Assembly (NCBI GenBank): GCA_027487485.1
Contig: JAIYDN010000009.1
Span: forward strand, 1-64,000
Direction: 5' to 3'
Origin: Planctomycetaceae bacterium
GTDB lineage: Bacteria; Planctomycetota; Planctomycetia; Pirellulales; Pirellulaceae
Length of the DNA stretch: 64,000 nt
This document shows, piece by piece, positions 24,641 to 34,094 of this stretch. The number at the start of each line of letters is the position of its first letter. Position 1 is the stretch's first letter. The notes beneath the pieces are model-generated. The model did not search any database. It saw only the letters and a program-made list of their open reading frames with translations, and had not been told where the DNA came from. The position numbers and the translations under genes are program-made.

Positions 24641-27600
24641 ATGGAATTTGAAATTGATTGTGTTCAGAACACCCATCTTCATCCGTTATTGTCTGAAGCG
24701 CAGGACAAATGGATAGCCCGACAACCGGCCTTGGCCTACCAAAGTTTTCGAAAGCAGGCTGATGCTCTGCAGGATGCTCGGAAAGCAGGTTCGCTTACCG
24801 CACATGACTGGCGATTTGTCGTAAGCATTCTCAATTCTTGTTCCATGTTCAACCAGGCAAAAGTGGTTGCCAAGCAAGGGCTTTTGGACTTTCCCGAAGA
24901 TGAAGAACTCGTTCTCGAAAGTTTGTGGGAACTAGCCGCTAGCGGTAAGATGTTCGAGTGCATTGAGCGAATTGATAATCATCTTGAGCGAGCAACCGCC
25001 CATCAATTGAGCAGGCTTGAATCGCTACGGGTTTACGCTTATTCCTATTCGGGTTGGAGGCAATCGGCCGCAAAAAACGAACCCAAAGCTCTCGAGCTAG
25101 CCCAAACGGACGCTCTTTCTTTCTATATTCTGTCTCGTGCAGCCTCGTTTCGGAGTGAATGGAAATCTGCAGTTGAATTTGGGCAAAGGGCGGTTCAGCT
25201 TGCCCCTAAGTGGGCGCGTGCTCGGGCTACGCTCTCGGATTCGCTCCTGGCAGTTGGCAGTAAGCAGGAGGCGTTAAAGAACCTGCAGCTATTGCCGGCC
25301 GATGCAACTCCGTTCTTTTCCTATGGAATGTCTGAAGCGTATGCGATGGAAGCGGTCGGGGAGGCACGGATCGCCATTCAGCGACTGGAGAGCCTCCTTC
25401 ATGAATGGCCCGTTCGCTCTCGTTATCAACGGATTGCGGAAACGCATTTGCTCTTGCTACTATTGTCCGAGAATCGCGAAGAGGAAGCCAATCATTTCAT
25501 GGCTTCACGACGCATCAAAAAATTCCCTGTTGAACGCCAATCTGGTGTAGATCGCAAAAAGACTATTTCGCTTCCAATGATTGCTCAGTCTCACAATCAT
25601 TGCGTTCCGACGGTTGCGGCCATGGTTGCGTCCTCGCAAGGGTATCCGGCGAGCCCAATCGAGTTTGCGGTGGGGATGAAGTGCAATGATGGCACGCCTC
25701 TTTGGCGAATGATCGACTATATGTCATCGATTGGGTTCTCTGCACATTGTGTTCGGCCAGAATTGGATACGGTCGAATACTTTATTGACCGAAACATTCC
25801 CCTGATCGGATCAACAAGTGGACTGTTTAGTAGCCATGTCGATGTCATTTGTGGTTATGATCGAGCGATCAACCTGTTGCATATTCGAGACCCTATGCAC
25901 TGGCATGGATTATGCGCGTATGCTTCGAAAATTCAATCGCGATATAGTGGTGGCGACGGCCTTTGGGCACTCGTTCGTAATTCGTCTTCGGACGTTTCAG
26001 CGATTCCGGATGAAATGAAGTGGCCTGAAGGTGAGGCAATCATTCGTATGGCGCGAGCCGTGGCAAATGCAGATCGACTCGCTGCGGAAGAGGCGTTTCA
26101 ACAGATTCCAGACGATCATCCACTTGCCCTGTCTCGAAATGGGTACGCAAATGATGTTGTAATAACTCAGCGCGAATACGATCGCCAGCTAAAAGCGTTT
26201 GCGAATTGGGACGAGGAACCTCTAAAGGCCTCAACCATGCGCGCCATCTTGTCGCAGATCGATGAAAACAACGCAGAAGATGTAATCAAAATGATCGACC
26301 AGCGTGTGGATACATTTGGAACGAAATTTGCCGATTACATCCGATGCCAATGTTTTGTAGCTCAACAAAAATGGCGAGATGCCCAGCAGCTTTTGTCCGT
26401 CCTCTCGCGTGATATTCCCCAGCTTGAATCGCTATGGCGGCTCTATTCGTTGGTTGAAGAACAGCTTGGCAACGCAGAGCTCGCTGAATCACTTCTCAAA
26501 AATGCACTGGACATCGAACCGAACAACGTCGGCTTGAACCGACGTTTGCTCGAACTGAAATCGGATGAGATAACCTACGATGCTCGACTCGCTCGAGTGC
26601 AAGTTCTGTGCGAAGCAGCCCCTGATAACACAGAAGGCAGATGGTTGCTATTCAAGACGATCATGGACGGAGGAGATGGGCTCCAGATAGAGCAAGCCAT
26701 GCGGGAGGCGATTCGCTATTTTCCACGTCAGCCAAGCTGCTATGAAATATTGGCTCGTTGGTACTTGAGGCAAGGACGAAATGACTTGGCAAAACAAGTG
26801 CTATTGGAGGGAAGGTCTCTTTTGGAGGAGGTGGATCTGCCCCTCTTTGATTTTGAGATTCAAGAGCAGAATGACAAGGTTCTCGAGGTTGCGGGCGAAA
26901 CAAACGAAGCGGGTGATTTAAGCTCGTCCGCTCCCACAGACGCTAACAAGGGCGATGAAGTACGAACGGATGCATTCACGGAGAAAATGAATCATGTCGT
27001 AAAGATGAGCAAAGAACTTTCCTCCGCAGAAACATTGAAGCTGACCGAGACACAAGAACTGATTGCTATCGATGACGAAGGTACCTTACCTTGGTCCCAA
27101 TCGGCTTCGTTTCGAAGTTGGTTGCTCGGAAAGAATTTGCTAAGTCCTGGATCGTCAGTCGCTGAAAAGAAAAACGCCCTTGATGAGTTCACGTCCATGC
27201 TTCCCCGAAAAGCCATTCCTGGAATTCCGGAAAGCTACGCTACGTTGCTGTTCGATCTTCTCGAAATCTATCCTCTAACCGCCTTGCACGCACGAGTACT
27301 TTTGGAATGGCTACGAGAAAGTTGCCCGAATTCTTCCAAGTATCCGCGGCTTGAATTTAGTCGAGCGTATTTGCAAGAGCTGAGCGGTAATTTAAACGAC
27401 GCAGAGAAAACACTTGACTCCATCATTGAAAGGTATCCGACCTTCTCCGCGTCGTGGTATCGCAAAGGGCAAATCTCGCGTTCCAGAACAGATCTCAAGA
27501 ACGCCATCCGATTTCATAAAAAGTGCTTGTCCGTGGCCCCTTCTATCGACGGAGCGATGAACGAATTGATTGACATCTACAGTTATCTTCAAGAGCCAGA

Positions 27601-28936
27601 AGAACAGGTCTATCGAGAACAACTGTTGAAGTTGTATCCTTACTCAAGATTGAGTATCTATCGAGCAGCTGCAGGTGCGGGGAAACAAGCGAACTCGGTC
27701 GACAAGGCAATCGAATTCATCCAGAGCCAAAAGGAGCGAATGTGCCACGAAGACTTTGTGCTCCTTCAAGCTCGATTGTTGGCTGATTTCGAGCAATTTG
27801 ACGCTGCTGCAAATTTGGTTGCAACCCTGCCAAGTGTATCCACCAAGAATGCGTCGGTTGCCGATTGGTTGAAAGTGGACTGTTATCTTGCAAAGCAAAA
27901 TTTTTCGGAAGCTATCGACGCGCTATTGACCATCCTTGAAAGAGACAAGGATGATCAGGAAGCACTCGACCAACTAGTCCGATTGTACCGAGAAGTCCAG
28001 CCAGCCAAAGCGGTCACGTTTGCTAAAAATAAACTTCAGAAAGGAGTTAGCAATTACATTTTGGCTTATGTTTTTTGCCAATATGAAAAGGATCCGGTGA
28101 AAGCTGCAATCGACTTGCTGAAGAATCTTGAGTCTGAGCCCAAGGACCGGGTAGCTGCTGCATTCGGCGAGGCCTTCAATCAGAACTCACTCCATTCCCA
28201 TTTGCTTTCTTATTTGAAATGGGTGGATACCAACTTGCCTCATCTCGTGGATATGCGTGAAACTTATGCGATCCGACTAAACATGGCTGGTCAAAATGCG
28301 AATGCTACCCGAGTTGCCGAAGATCTAAACCGATTGGAACCAGACAATCCAAGATGGTTGCGATTGTTGGGGATTTGTATCCAAGATATCGACACCAAGA
28401 AGTCAATCGAATATTTGAAGAAGGAGTTTGAGCTGACTGGTTCCTCGGACACTTTAGTACGACTCGGCCGTGGCTATCAACTGTGCGACGATCCAAAGGC
28501 AGCCAGGCATCACTACTACGGAGCGCTCGAGATCAACCCGCACGAGACGTTGGCGATAACCAACCTGGTGTTCAAATACAACGAATTGAGCCCGGAACTT
28601 CATCGAAAAGCAAATGAAGCACTCGATCATGGCCATGGAGTTCAAGATCAATACTTCCATGTTTGCGCAATCAAGCTCGCCAAACAAGTTCGCGGCAAGG
28701 TTTCCACCAGTTGGTACGCGACAGCACTTCAGAGGTATCAATTGGTCTTGAACGGAGAGGGCTTTCGCGACGAACCCTCTAAGCTGAAGTATGCAATCCT
28801 TTCGTGGGCGACTGCTATCGGTGATAAAAAGACATTGAAAAGATATGGCTCCGTTCTTGATCGGCTGTCCGTTCGGTTTAGGTGGCCTGGAAATGATTGG
28901 ATTCCAAAGGACTCACTCGCAAAGCTCAATGAATAA
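24641..28936 (+). CDS. Giant TPR protein with embedded C39-type papain-like peptidase
   Basis: This is a 1431-residue protein. TPR-like helical repeats occupy about 30-290 and 440-1400 (for example LESLWRLYSLVEEQLGNAEL and SWYRKGQISRSRTDLKNAIR). Between them, residues 310-425 form a C39_2-like cysteine peptidase. Gln316 and Cys321 lie in AQSHNHCVPTVAAM, His399 in SSHVDVICGYD and Asp417 in IRDPMHW, so the oxyanion Gln and the triad are all present. There is no signal peptide or membrane helix, so a cytoplasmic location is likely. It follows the AAA+/RF2-like gene on the same strand; both lie within a pair of direct repeats. I infer that TPRs recruit a substrate or the ATPase and the peptidase cuts it; this is untested. 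Confidence 0.82.
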   Translation: MEFEIDCVQNTHLHPLLSEAQDKWIARQPALAYQSFRKQADALQDARKAGSLTAHDWRFVVSILNSCSMFNQAKVVAKQGLLDFPEDEELVLESLWELAASGKMFECIERIDNHLERATAHQLSRLESLRVYAYSYSGWRQSAAKNEPKALELAQTDALSFYILSRAASFRSEWKSAVEFGQRAVQLAPKWARARATLSDSLLAVGSKQEALKNLQLLPADATPFFSYGMSEAYAMEAVGEARIAIQRLESLLHEWPVRSRYQRIAETHLLLLLLSENREEEANHFMASRRIKKFPVERQSGVDRKKTISLPMIAQSHNHCVPTVAAMVASSQGYPASPIEFAVGMKCNDGTPLWRMIDYMSSIGFSAHCVRPELDTVEYFIDRNIPLIGSTSGLFSSHVDVICGYDRAINLLHIRDPMHWHGLCAYASKIQSRYSGGDGLWALVRNSSSDVSAIPDEMKWPEGEAIIRMARAVANADRLAAEEAFQQIPDDHPLALSRNGYANDVVITQREYDRQLKAFANWDEEPLKASTMRAILSQIDENNAEDVIKMIDQRVDTFGTKFADYIRCQCFVAQQKWRDAQQLLSVLSRDIPQLESLWRLYSLVEEQLGNAELAESLLKNALDIEPNNVGLNRRLLELKSDEITYDARLARVQVLCEAAPDNTEGRWLLFKTIMDGGDGLQIEQAMREAIRYFPRQPSCYEILARWYLRQGRNDLAKQVLLEGRSLLEEVDLPLFDFEIQEQNDKVLEVAGETNEAGDLSSSAPTDANKGDEVRTDAFTEKMNHVVKMSKELSSAETLKLTETQELIAIDDEGTLPWSQSASFRSWLLGKNLLSPGSSVAEKKNALDEFTSMLPRKAIPGIPESYATLLFDLLEIYPLTALHARVLLEWLRESCPNSSKYPRLEFSRAYLQELSGNLNDAEKTLDSIIERYPTFSASWYRKGQISRSRTDLKNAIRFHKKCLSVAPSIDGAMNELIDIYSYLQEPEEQVYREQLLKLYPYSRLSIYRAAAGAGKQANSVDKAIEFIQSQKERMCHEDFVLLQARLLADFEQFDAAANLVATLPSVSTKNASVADWLKVDCYLAKQNFSEAIDALLTILERDKDDQEALDQLVRLYREVQPAKAVTFAKNKLQKGVSNYILAYVFCQYEKDPVKAAIDLLKNLESEPKDRVAAAFGEAFNQNSLHSHLLSYLKWVDTNLPHLVDMRETYAIRLNMAGQNANATRVAEDLNRLEPDNPRWLRLLGICIQDIDTKKSIEYLKKEFELTGSSDTLVRLGRGYQLCDDPKAARHHYYGALEINPHETLAITNLVFKYNELSPELHRKANEALDHGHGVQDQYFHVCAIKLAKQVRGKVSTSWYATALQRYQLVLNGEGFRDEPSKLKYAILSWATAIGDKKTLKRYGSVLDRLSVRFRWPGNDWIPKDSLAKLNE

Positions 28937-29027
28937 CTTCCTTGTTCGAAAGGGGGTTCAACCGGCCAATCGACATTGTTTTGCTATCCATTTCGAATTA
29001 GGCATTTTGTTGCACCATGATCAATCA

Positions 29028-29208
29028 GGGGCGCCTCTTAGAGGTCTCTTGGTACGAACGAAATCACCAAAAGAGTCTGTCGAAAAATTGGGGGCGAAAG
29101 ATTTCAGAATCTTACTTTCGTTATCTATCTTTCGACCCACATTTTTCGACCGCAAGTATTGTTTTCGATTCCGAACGTCCTTTTTGGGGACACTCCACTG
29201 TGGATGTT
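29028..29208 (+). repeat. Hairpin repeat, right copy flanking the AAA+/TPR module
   Basis: This has the same layout and orientation as the copy at 21198-21356. Left arm 29079-29102 and right arm 29127-29150 pair over about 24 bp and are followed by CGACCGCAAGTATTG and GGGGACACTCCAC. The inner stem is CGAAAGAT/ATCTTTCG, where the other copy has CGAAAAAT/ATTTTTCG, a compensated change. It starts 91 bp after the TPR gene stop. Confidence 0.8.
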
Positions 29209-29232
29209 GAGCATTTTGACTGCCAGTCGAAC

Positions 29233-29305
29233 TCGTACTCAATGAAATGGTACTCGTACTCGAAACACGCTGGTCGAGTACGAGTACCGCAGGTGCTGAG
29301 TACGA
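29233..29305. repeat. GAGTACGAGTAC palindromic repeat
   Basis: A perfect 15-bp inverted pair, GGTACTCGTACTCGA (29249-29263) and TCGAGTACGAGTACC (29274-29288), is nested inside TCGTACTCA / TGAGTACGA (29233-29241, 29297-29305). A related copy in the opposite orientation lies at 31378-31420, so the two bracket the QueG/DCC genes. Confidence 0.75.
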
Positions 29306-29333
29306 AAAGACATTTTTCCCAATAGCGGGGCCG

Positions 29334-29633
29334 TTACAGATCGATCAACTCGTAGATCCCACGGCCAGCACGCCTTAGTTTGCCTTGCTCGACGAGCTCT
29401 TCCCAAACGTCTTTGGGGAACTGGTTCGGGGGCGTGATTGCAACCACGCCCGATCGTCCTCCGCCCGACATGGGACCGTGTCCCAAACGCGATTCGTCAT
29501 CCAGCTTCATCAGCTTCAATCGCTTTCGAAAAGCCTTCATCGCAAGCCGAAGAACTTCTTTTCGAGCTGCGGGATCCGGGTCTGGAAGAGGCGACGTTTC
29601 TGACATAGATTCAATCCGATGGATGGGAGGCAT
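29334..29633 (-). CDS. Hypothetical protein
   Basis: This is a 99-residue (or 90 from the MSETSP methionine) charged protein with a basic helix KEVLRLAMKAFRKRLKLMKL, a glycine-rich GPMSGGGRSGVVAI loop and a C-terminal winged-helix-like end (VWEELVEQGKLRRAGRGIYE). The pattern of a small planctomycete-specific protein is plausible, but I cannot name a family. It runs in the same direction as queG, further downstream. Confidence 0.55.
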   Translation of the reverse strand: MPPIHRIESMSETSPLPDPDPAARKEVLRLAMKAFRKRLKLMKLDDESRLGHGPMSGGGRSGVVAITPPNQFPKDVWEELVEQGKLRRAGRGIYELIDL

Positions 29634-29723
29634 TCACACGCATGTTTTGGTATAGATTATCATACCATTCTATCGTGAATCTCGTGAATGATCGACCTGG
29701 GAAGAGCTCCAAGTAGACCAAGA

Positions 29724-30839
29724 TCAAAGTTGGGAATTGCCTTTGTTAAGACGGGCTAAACTCTCCACCGCAGTCTGGACGAGAACACCGTTTTCGCTAT
29801 TAAGCAACGGTTCGATCAACGGTACAAGATCGTGCCGGTTGGTATTTGCAGCAACGATCATGGCGTTGCGTTGCATGCCCACCAACTTGGTTCTCCAGAA
29901 CGGAGTTTTTCGATAGAGCGTCCGAAAGCCAGCTTCGTCCAGTTGCAGCCAATGCTCAAGCGAGCTTTTTCGATCGAGATCCGAATGTTGAAAGGAGGGA
30001 AGAACTTCCGCTTCCGCTTTTCGGTTCCATGGACAAACCATTTGGCAGACGTCGCATCCAAAGAGCCATTCCCCCATTCCTTCGCTCAATTCTGCCGTGA
30101 TGGTCCCACGGTGCTCAATTGTCAAATAGCTAATGCACTTCGATGCATTCAGCACATGCGGCTTTTCAAACGCGTCGGTTGGGCATGCATCCAAACAAGC
30201 GGTACATGTCCCACAATGGTCGGAAGGAAAGGGATCATCCGCTTCCAATTCGATGTCGGTTAGGACAGCAGCCAGAAAGAAATAGCTGCCCATTTGCCGA
30301 TGAAGCAGAAGTGTATTTTTGCCGATCCAACCGATGCCGGCTAGTTGTGCGAAGTCTCTTTCCATCAAGGGGGCGGTATCGACCACGCCTCGATTGCGAG
30401 AGCCCGGAACCTGCTGAGCCAAGTGAATGCAAATCTGGTTCAAGGACTCGCGAATCAAGTCATGGTAATCCACCGAACCGGATGCATAGCTTCCCAGTTT
30501 GGCAAATCGATTGGCAGCGGCATCAAGGGCTGCAGAGGCTTCAGCATTATGAGCATGACCAGACGGAGAATTTGCACGTTTGCTAGGACGAGTATGCGGG
30601 CTGGGCGTGTAGGGCATGCCCAGCATGATCACGCTATTGCACCCTTCCAGAACAGCATCTGGATGCCGATAAGCTTCCAGTCGTTTTGGAATGTAATCCA
30701 TGGTCCCAGCATAACCCTGCGCGATCCAATCCTGAAGCCGTTCGAATCCCGGCGACGCTTGAGCCCGCGCGATTCCAAACAAGGAGAAGCCTAGTTGCTT
30801 GCAGAATTCCTGGATGGGTTGCCGCATGTTTGCCGTCAT
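29724..30839 (-). CDS. queG: tRNA epoxyqueuosine(34) reductase
   Basis: This enzyme catalyses the last step of queuosine synthesis in tRNA, reducing epoxyqueuosine with cobalamin and two [4Fe-4S] clusters. The ferredoxin-like motifs CGTCTACLDACP and GCDVCQMVCPWN are intact. The preceding region (VDTAPLMERDFAQLAGIGWIGKNT) holds the catalytic Asp. The start at MTANMRQP (371 residues) is preferred over a longer frame whose first 57 residues overlap the DCC gene. A HEAT-like C-terminal end is present. It lies 19 bp downstream of the DCC-family gene. Confidence 0.93.
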   Translation of the reverse strand: MTANMRQPIQEFCKQLGFSLFGIARAQASPGFERLQDWIAQGYAGTMDYIPKRLEAYRHPDAVLEGCNSVIMLGMPYTPSPHTRPSKRANSPSGHAHNAEASAALDAAANRFAKLGSYASGSVDYHDLIRESLNQICIHLAQQVPGSRNRGVVDTAPLMERDFAQLAGIGWIGKNTLLLHRQMGSYFFLAAVLTDIELEADDPFPSDHCGTCTACLDACPTDAFEKPHVLNASKCISYLTIEHRGTITAELSEGMGEWLFGCDVCQMVCPWNRKAEAEVLPSFQHSDLDRKSSLEHWLQLDEAGFRTLYRKTPFWRTKLVGMQRNAMIVAANTNRHDLVPLIEPLLNSENGVLVQTAVESLARLNKGNSQL

Positions 30840-30858
30840 CGTGTCGCAGCAGCAAAAA

Positions 30859-31284
30859 TCATGTCTTGCTAGCGACTTTGCCGTGATGAAGCGAACACGT
30901 TCCGTCTGGCTCGCAATTGCGACCAGCGATTTTGTATCGGTACCTTGCAACCATACGATACAAAAATTGCCACAATGCCATCGAAAAAGGGATATGGAGA
31001 ATCGGTGCAACGGGCCACAAGATCGGCAATCGGCGAGTCAAATATCGAACCGCGAAGGCGCCCGGGTACTTGTTTCCTTGAGGGGAGACGATCCACATCT
31101 GTTCCATCATTTGGTCATACGACAAATCTGGAAATCGAATAGCAACTTCGGGATCATGCAGGGACACAAACGACAGCCGGTTTCGTCCGTCAAGCCTCCG
31201 CAGAATGCCAATTTGAGATTTGCAAAAATTGCATTGTCCGTCGTACAGGACAACATCTTTTTCAATCTCATTGAAGGCCATCAT
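30859..31284 (-). CDS. DCC-family thiol-disulfide oxidoreductase
   Basis: This is a small (about 142 residue) DUF393/DCC protein with the family signature VVLYDGQCNFCKSQIG, a CxxC-like thioredoxin-fold site, and the C-terminal Trp/Arg-rich segment. The start at the MMAFNEIEK methionines removes an unlikely N-terminal extension that runs through a repeat. The physiological partner is unknown. It appears to be the first gene of a pair with queG. Confidence 0.82.
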   Translation of the reverse strand: MMAFNEIEKDVVLYDGQCNFCKSQIGILRRLDGRNRLSFVSLHDPEVAIRFPDLSYDQMMEQMWIVSPQGNKYPGAFAVRYLTRRLPILWPVAPILHIPFSMALWQFLYRMVARYRYKIAGRNCEPDGTCSLHHGKVASKT

Positions 31285-31377
31285 GAACTCACAAGCGTGT
31301 TTTTGTAGGGTTGGTAGAGCCGAAAATCGGAAGGCGATAGTCGCACCGAATACTCGAAATGTTTGTCCGTGCGATTT

Positions 31378-31420
31378 TCTCGTACTCGTACTCAGCATCG
31401 CGGTACTCGTACTCGTTGTC
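31378..31420. repeat. GAGTACGAGTAC repeat, second copy
   Basis: TCGTACTCGTACTCAGCATC followed by GCGGTACTCGTACTCG matches the complement of part of the element at 29233-29305. It is shorter and lacks the far arm. It lies between the DCC gene and the acetyltransferase gene. Confidence 0.65.
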
Positions 31421-31516
31421 GATCGATCCCTCAGATAACAACACCGTTCGTTGCGTTAACGAGTCAACATCAACACGATCCCGTCGCTGCATTCTACGTC
31501 AAGAAAAGGGCAAAAT

Positions 31517-32002
31517 CTATTGTGGGTGCCATTCCATCTTGATGTGCGGGCCGAAAACCGGGATTTCGAAAGGCAACCCTGTCGTAACCCAACCTTGGCG
31601 CTGGTAGAACCCAATCGCCGATTGACGAGCTTTGCACCAAAGCGATTTTTGAATCTGTCGAGCAAAAACGTGACTCTCCAAAACAATCAGTCGCCCCACG
31701 CCCGTTCCTTGGGCATTCGACGCAACTGCCATCCCTCGTAATTGAATGGTCGATTCATTTTCGGGGACCAAAAGAGTGGCGCACCCCACGAGGCCCTGGG
31801 AATTGACCGCGATGATATGGACGGTCGAAGCCAAGTGGTCCTCGGGAAAAATGGCGTTTTCTAAGGATAACCCATGTGGTTTTCGAAGAATTTCAAAACG
31901 AAGTCGATGAATGGCTTCCAATTGAGAGTCGTCGGTAACGATTTTGACGTTCGGGCGGTCGAGCATTCTGAAAGGGATGGCTGTAATTGCGGGTTGGATC
32001 AT
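31517..32002 (-). CDS. GNAT-family N-acetyltransferase
   Basis: This is a protein of about 161 residues. The acetyl-CoA site is visible as [20 protein letters not shown] (V-x-x-x-x-x-G-x-G/A pattern), preceded by a beta strand LVGCATLLV and followed by [10 protein letters not shown], the usual beta5-alpha4 elements. The overall arrangement resembles ElaA-like acyltransferases. The start at [10 protein letters not shown] avoids overlap with the divergent promoter of the isomerase gene. Substrate unknown. Confidence 0.82.
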   Translation of the reverse strand: MIQPAITAIPFRMLDRPNVKIVTDDSQLEAIHRLRFEILRKPHGLSLENAIFPEDHLASTVHIIAVNSQGLVGCATLLVPENESTIQLRGMAVASNAQGTGVGRLIVLESHVFARQIQKSLWCKARQSAIGFYQRQGWVTTGLPFEIPVFGPHIKMEWHPQ

Positions 32003-32071
32003 GTTATTCTGTTGGGCCTTGAGCGTCTTCCGACTCAAGATTCCATCCTCACTTTAGGAGTCGACAGCAGA

Positions 32072-33070
32072 ATGGCTAGACCTGTTACGTTGTTTACCGG
32101 CCAATGGGCCGATTTACCCATTTCCAAGATGGCCCAACTTACCAAAGATTTTGGCTACGATGGAATCGAACTAGCATGCTGGGGCGACCATTTCGAAGTC
32201 GACAAGGCCAACTCGGACCCGAACTATTGCGATAACAAACGCAAAATGTTGAACGATTTGGGGCTGCAATGCCATGCGATTAGCGCTCACTTGGTTGGGC
32301 AAGCTGTTTTGGACACCATCGATCAACGCCACAAGGCGATCCTTCCGCCCTACATTTGGGGCGATGGAAATCCAAGCGGCGTCAACGAACGAGCCATCGA
32401 AGAAATGAAGGCGACCGCGCGGGCTGCCAAGAAGTTCGGCGTAGGAGTCGTGAATGGGTTCACCGGGTCAAGCATTTGGCACCTCAATTATTCTTTTCCC
32501 CCCGTCCCTCAGTCGATGATCGACGACGGTTTTGCGTTGCTCGCAAAACGCTGGAACCCGATCTTGGACGAGTTCGAAAAATGCGGCGTTCGCTTTGCCT
32601 TGGAAGTCCACCCCACGGAAATCGCGTTCGATATTTACACAGCTCAAATGGCATTGAAGGCGCTCGACAATCGACCCGAGTTCGGCTTCAACTTTGACCC
32701 GAGCCACTTGATATGGCAAGGGATTGATCCCGTTGAGTTCATCCGAGCCTTCCCGGATCGCATTTATCACGTGCACATCAAAGACGCCACCACGAAGCTT
32801 AACGGACGGTCAGGCATCCTTGCGAGCCATCTGAACTTCGGCGACCCAAGACGCGGTTGGGACTTCCGAAGCCCTGGTCGTGGCAGTGTCAATTTTGAAG
32901 AAATCATGCGTGCCTTGAATGATATTAAGTACGCTGGACCACTCAGCGTTGAATGGGAAGACAGTGGAATGGAACGTGAATTCGGCGCTAAAGAAGCTGC
33001 TGGGTTTGTCAAGAATATCGATTTCGCTCCAAGTGGACGAGCGTTCGATTCCGCCTTTGAGAAAGCATAG
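32072..33070 (+). CDS. Sugar phosphate isomerase/epimerase (xylose-isomerase-like TIM barrel)
   Basis: This is a 332-residue protein starting at [12 protein letters not shown], 11 bp after a TTTAGGAG ribosome site; a longer upstream frame is not credible. Metal-ligand motifs of the AP-endonuclease-2 superfamily are present: [31 protein letters not shown] and a late [11 protein letters not shown]. The family interconverts ketoses or processes keto-sugars. It is 4 bp upstream of an SMP-30-type lactonase gene, so the two probably act in one sugar pathway. Confidence 0.88.
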   Translation: MARPVTLFTGQWADLPISKMAQLTKDFGYDGIELACWGDHFEVDKANSDPNYCDNKRKMLNDLGLQCHAISAHLVGQAVLDTIDQRHKAILPPYIWGDGNPSGVNERAIEEMKATARAAKKFGVGVVNGFTGSSIWHLNYSFPPVPQSMIDDGFALLAKRWNPILDEFEKCGVRFALEVHPTEIAFDIYTAQMALKALDNRPEFGFNFDPSHLIWQGIDPVEFIRAFPDRIYHVHIKDATTKLNGRSGILASHLNFGDPRRGWDFRSPGRGSVNFEEIMRALNDIKYAGPLSVEWEDSGMEREFGAKEAAGFVKNIDFAPSGRAFDSAFEKA

Positions 33071-33074
33071 CCCG

Positions 33075-34052
33075 GTGAAGTCAACTCAAGTTCTTTTCTC
33101 ACCCGATTCCAGTGCCCTTCGGTTTTTGCCCGAAGGGCCTTATCCCATGGGAGGCAGCAAGTTCTCCTGGGTTGCGATCCAACACGGCCCCAACGAAAAG
33201 ACCGGGTCGGTAAACGTCTTCGACTTGGAGACGAACAGCAACCAAAGCTATCCCTTGCCGGGCCGTCCTGGCTTTGCCTTTCGCACCGATCAAGGCAACT
33301 TTGTGGTGGGCTGCGAAAGGCAAGTTGGCATCTTCGAACCCACAACAGGTGAACTGAAGACGCTGGTGGATGGCATTGATTCCGATTGCGAAGGGACCAT
33401 CGTTAACGACGGAGTCACCTGGGATGGAAACCTGATTTTCGGAACCAAGGATCTTGAGTTTAAGACTAAGAAAGCTGGACTTTATTTTTGGCGAGGCTCG
33501 GATCGCAGGCTATTCCGTTTGCGATCCGACCAAATTTGTAGCAATGGAAAAGTTGTTTTGCCCGTGGATGAAAACCACATCGATCTTCTCGACATTGATA
33601 CCCCCACCAAGAAAGTCGTCTGCTATCGGATCGACACCTTGCAAGGGAAAATCATATCGGAAAGAACCGTGGTGGATCTGAAGGATGATATCGCGTTCCC
33701 AGATGGCATGACCATGAACCTAGCGGGGACCAGCGTTATCATCTCGCTTTACAACCCCAACCCCGCTTCTTTTGGCAGGACGGTCCAGTACTCGATCGCG
33801 ACCGGCGAAGTCGAAGAAACTTGGCAAACGTTGTCGAGCCCGCAAGCGACTTGTCCTCAGTTGGTATTCTGGAAGAATCGTGTTTGGATGATCATCACGA
33901 CGGCGGTGGAGCATATGCCCAGCGAACGTCGAGCCGATAGCAGCGAAGCGGGTTCGCTGTTCCTGGCTGAAACCGACTTCCAATACAACGAAGAGGCTTA
34001 CCGACGCTTGACCCCCGTATTTGTTGAACCGAGCAATTCTGCGACCACGTGA
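33075..34052 (+). CDS. SMP-30/gluconolactonase-like beta-propeller
   Basis: This 325-residue protein starts at a GTG 5 bp after the isomerase stop, with GAGAAAG upstream. The six-blade SMP-30 fold is suggested by CEGTIVNDGVTWDGNLIFG, GLYFWRGSDRRLFRL, FPDGMTMNLAGTSVIISLYN and PQLVFWKNRVWMII, which carry the expected Glu, Asn and Asp metal ligands. Lactonase activity on a sugar lactone is inferred from family and partner. The upstream part of the same frame lies inside the isomerase gene and is not used. Confidence 0.78.
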   Translation: MKSTQVLFSPDSSALRFLPEGPYPMGGSKFSWVAIQHGPNEKTGSVNVFDLETNSNQSYPLPGRPGFAFRTDQGNFVVGCERQVGIFEPTTGELKTLVDGIDSDCEGTIVNDGVTWDGNLIFGTKDLEFKTKKAGLYFWRGSDRRLFRLRSDQICSNGKVVLPVDENHIDLLDIDTPTKKVVCYRIDTLQGKIISERTVVDLKDDIAFPDGMTMNLAGTSVIISLYNPNPASFGRTVQYSIATGEVEETWQTLSSPQATCPQLVFWKNRVWMIITTAVEHMPSERRADSSEAGSLFLAETDFQYNEEAYRRLTPVFVEPSNSATT

Positions 34053-34094
34053 TTCTGCAACCTCGCCAACCTACCAACCGCGGTCCATCACACC

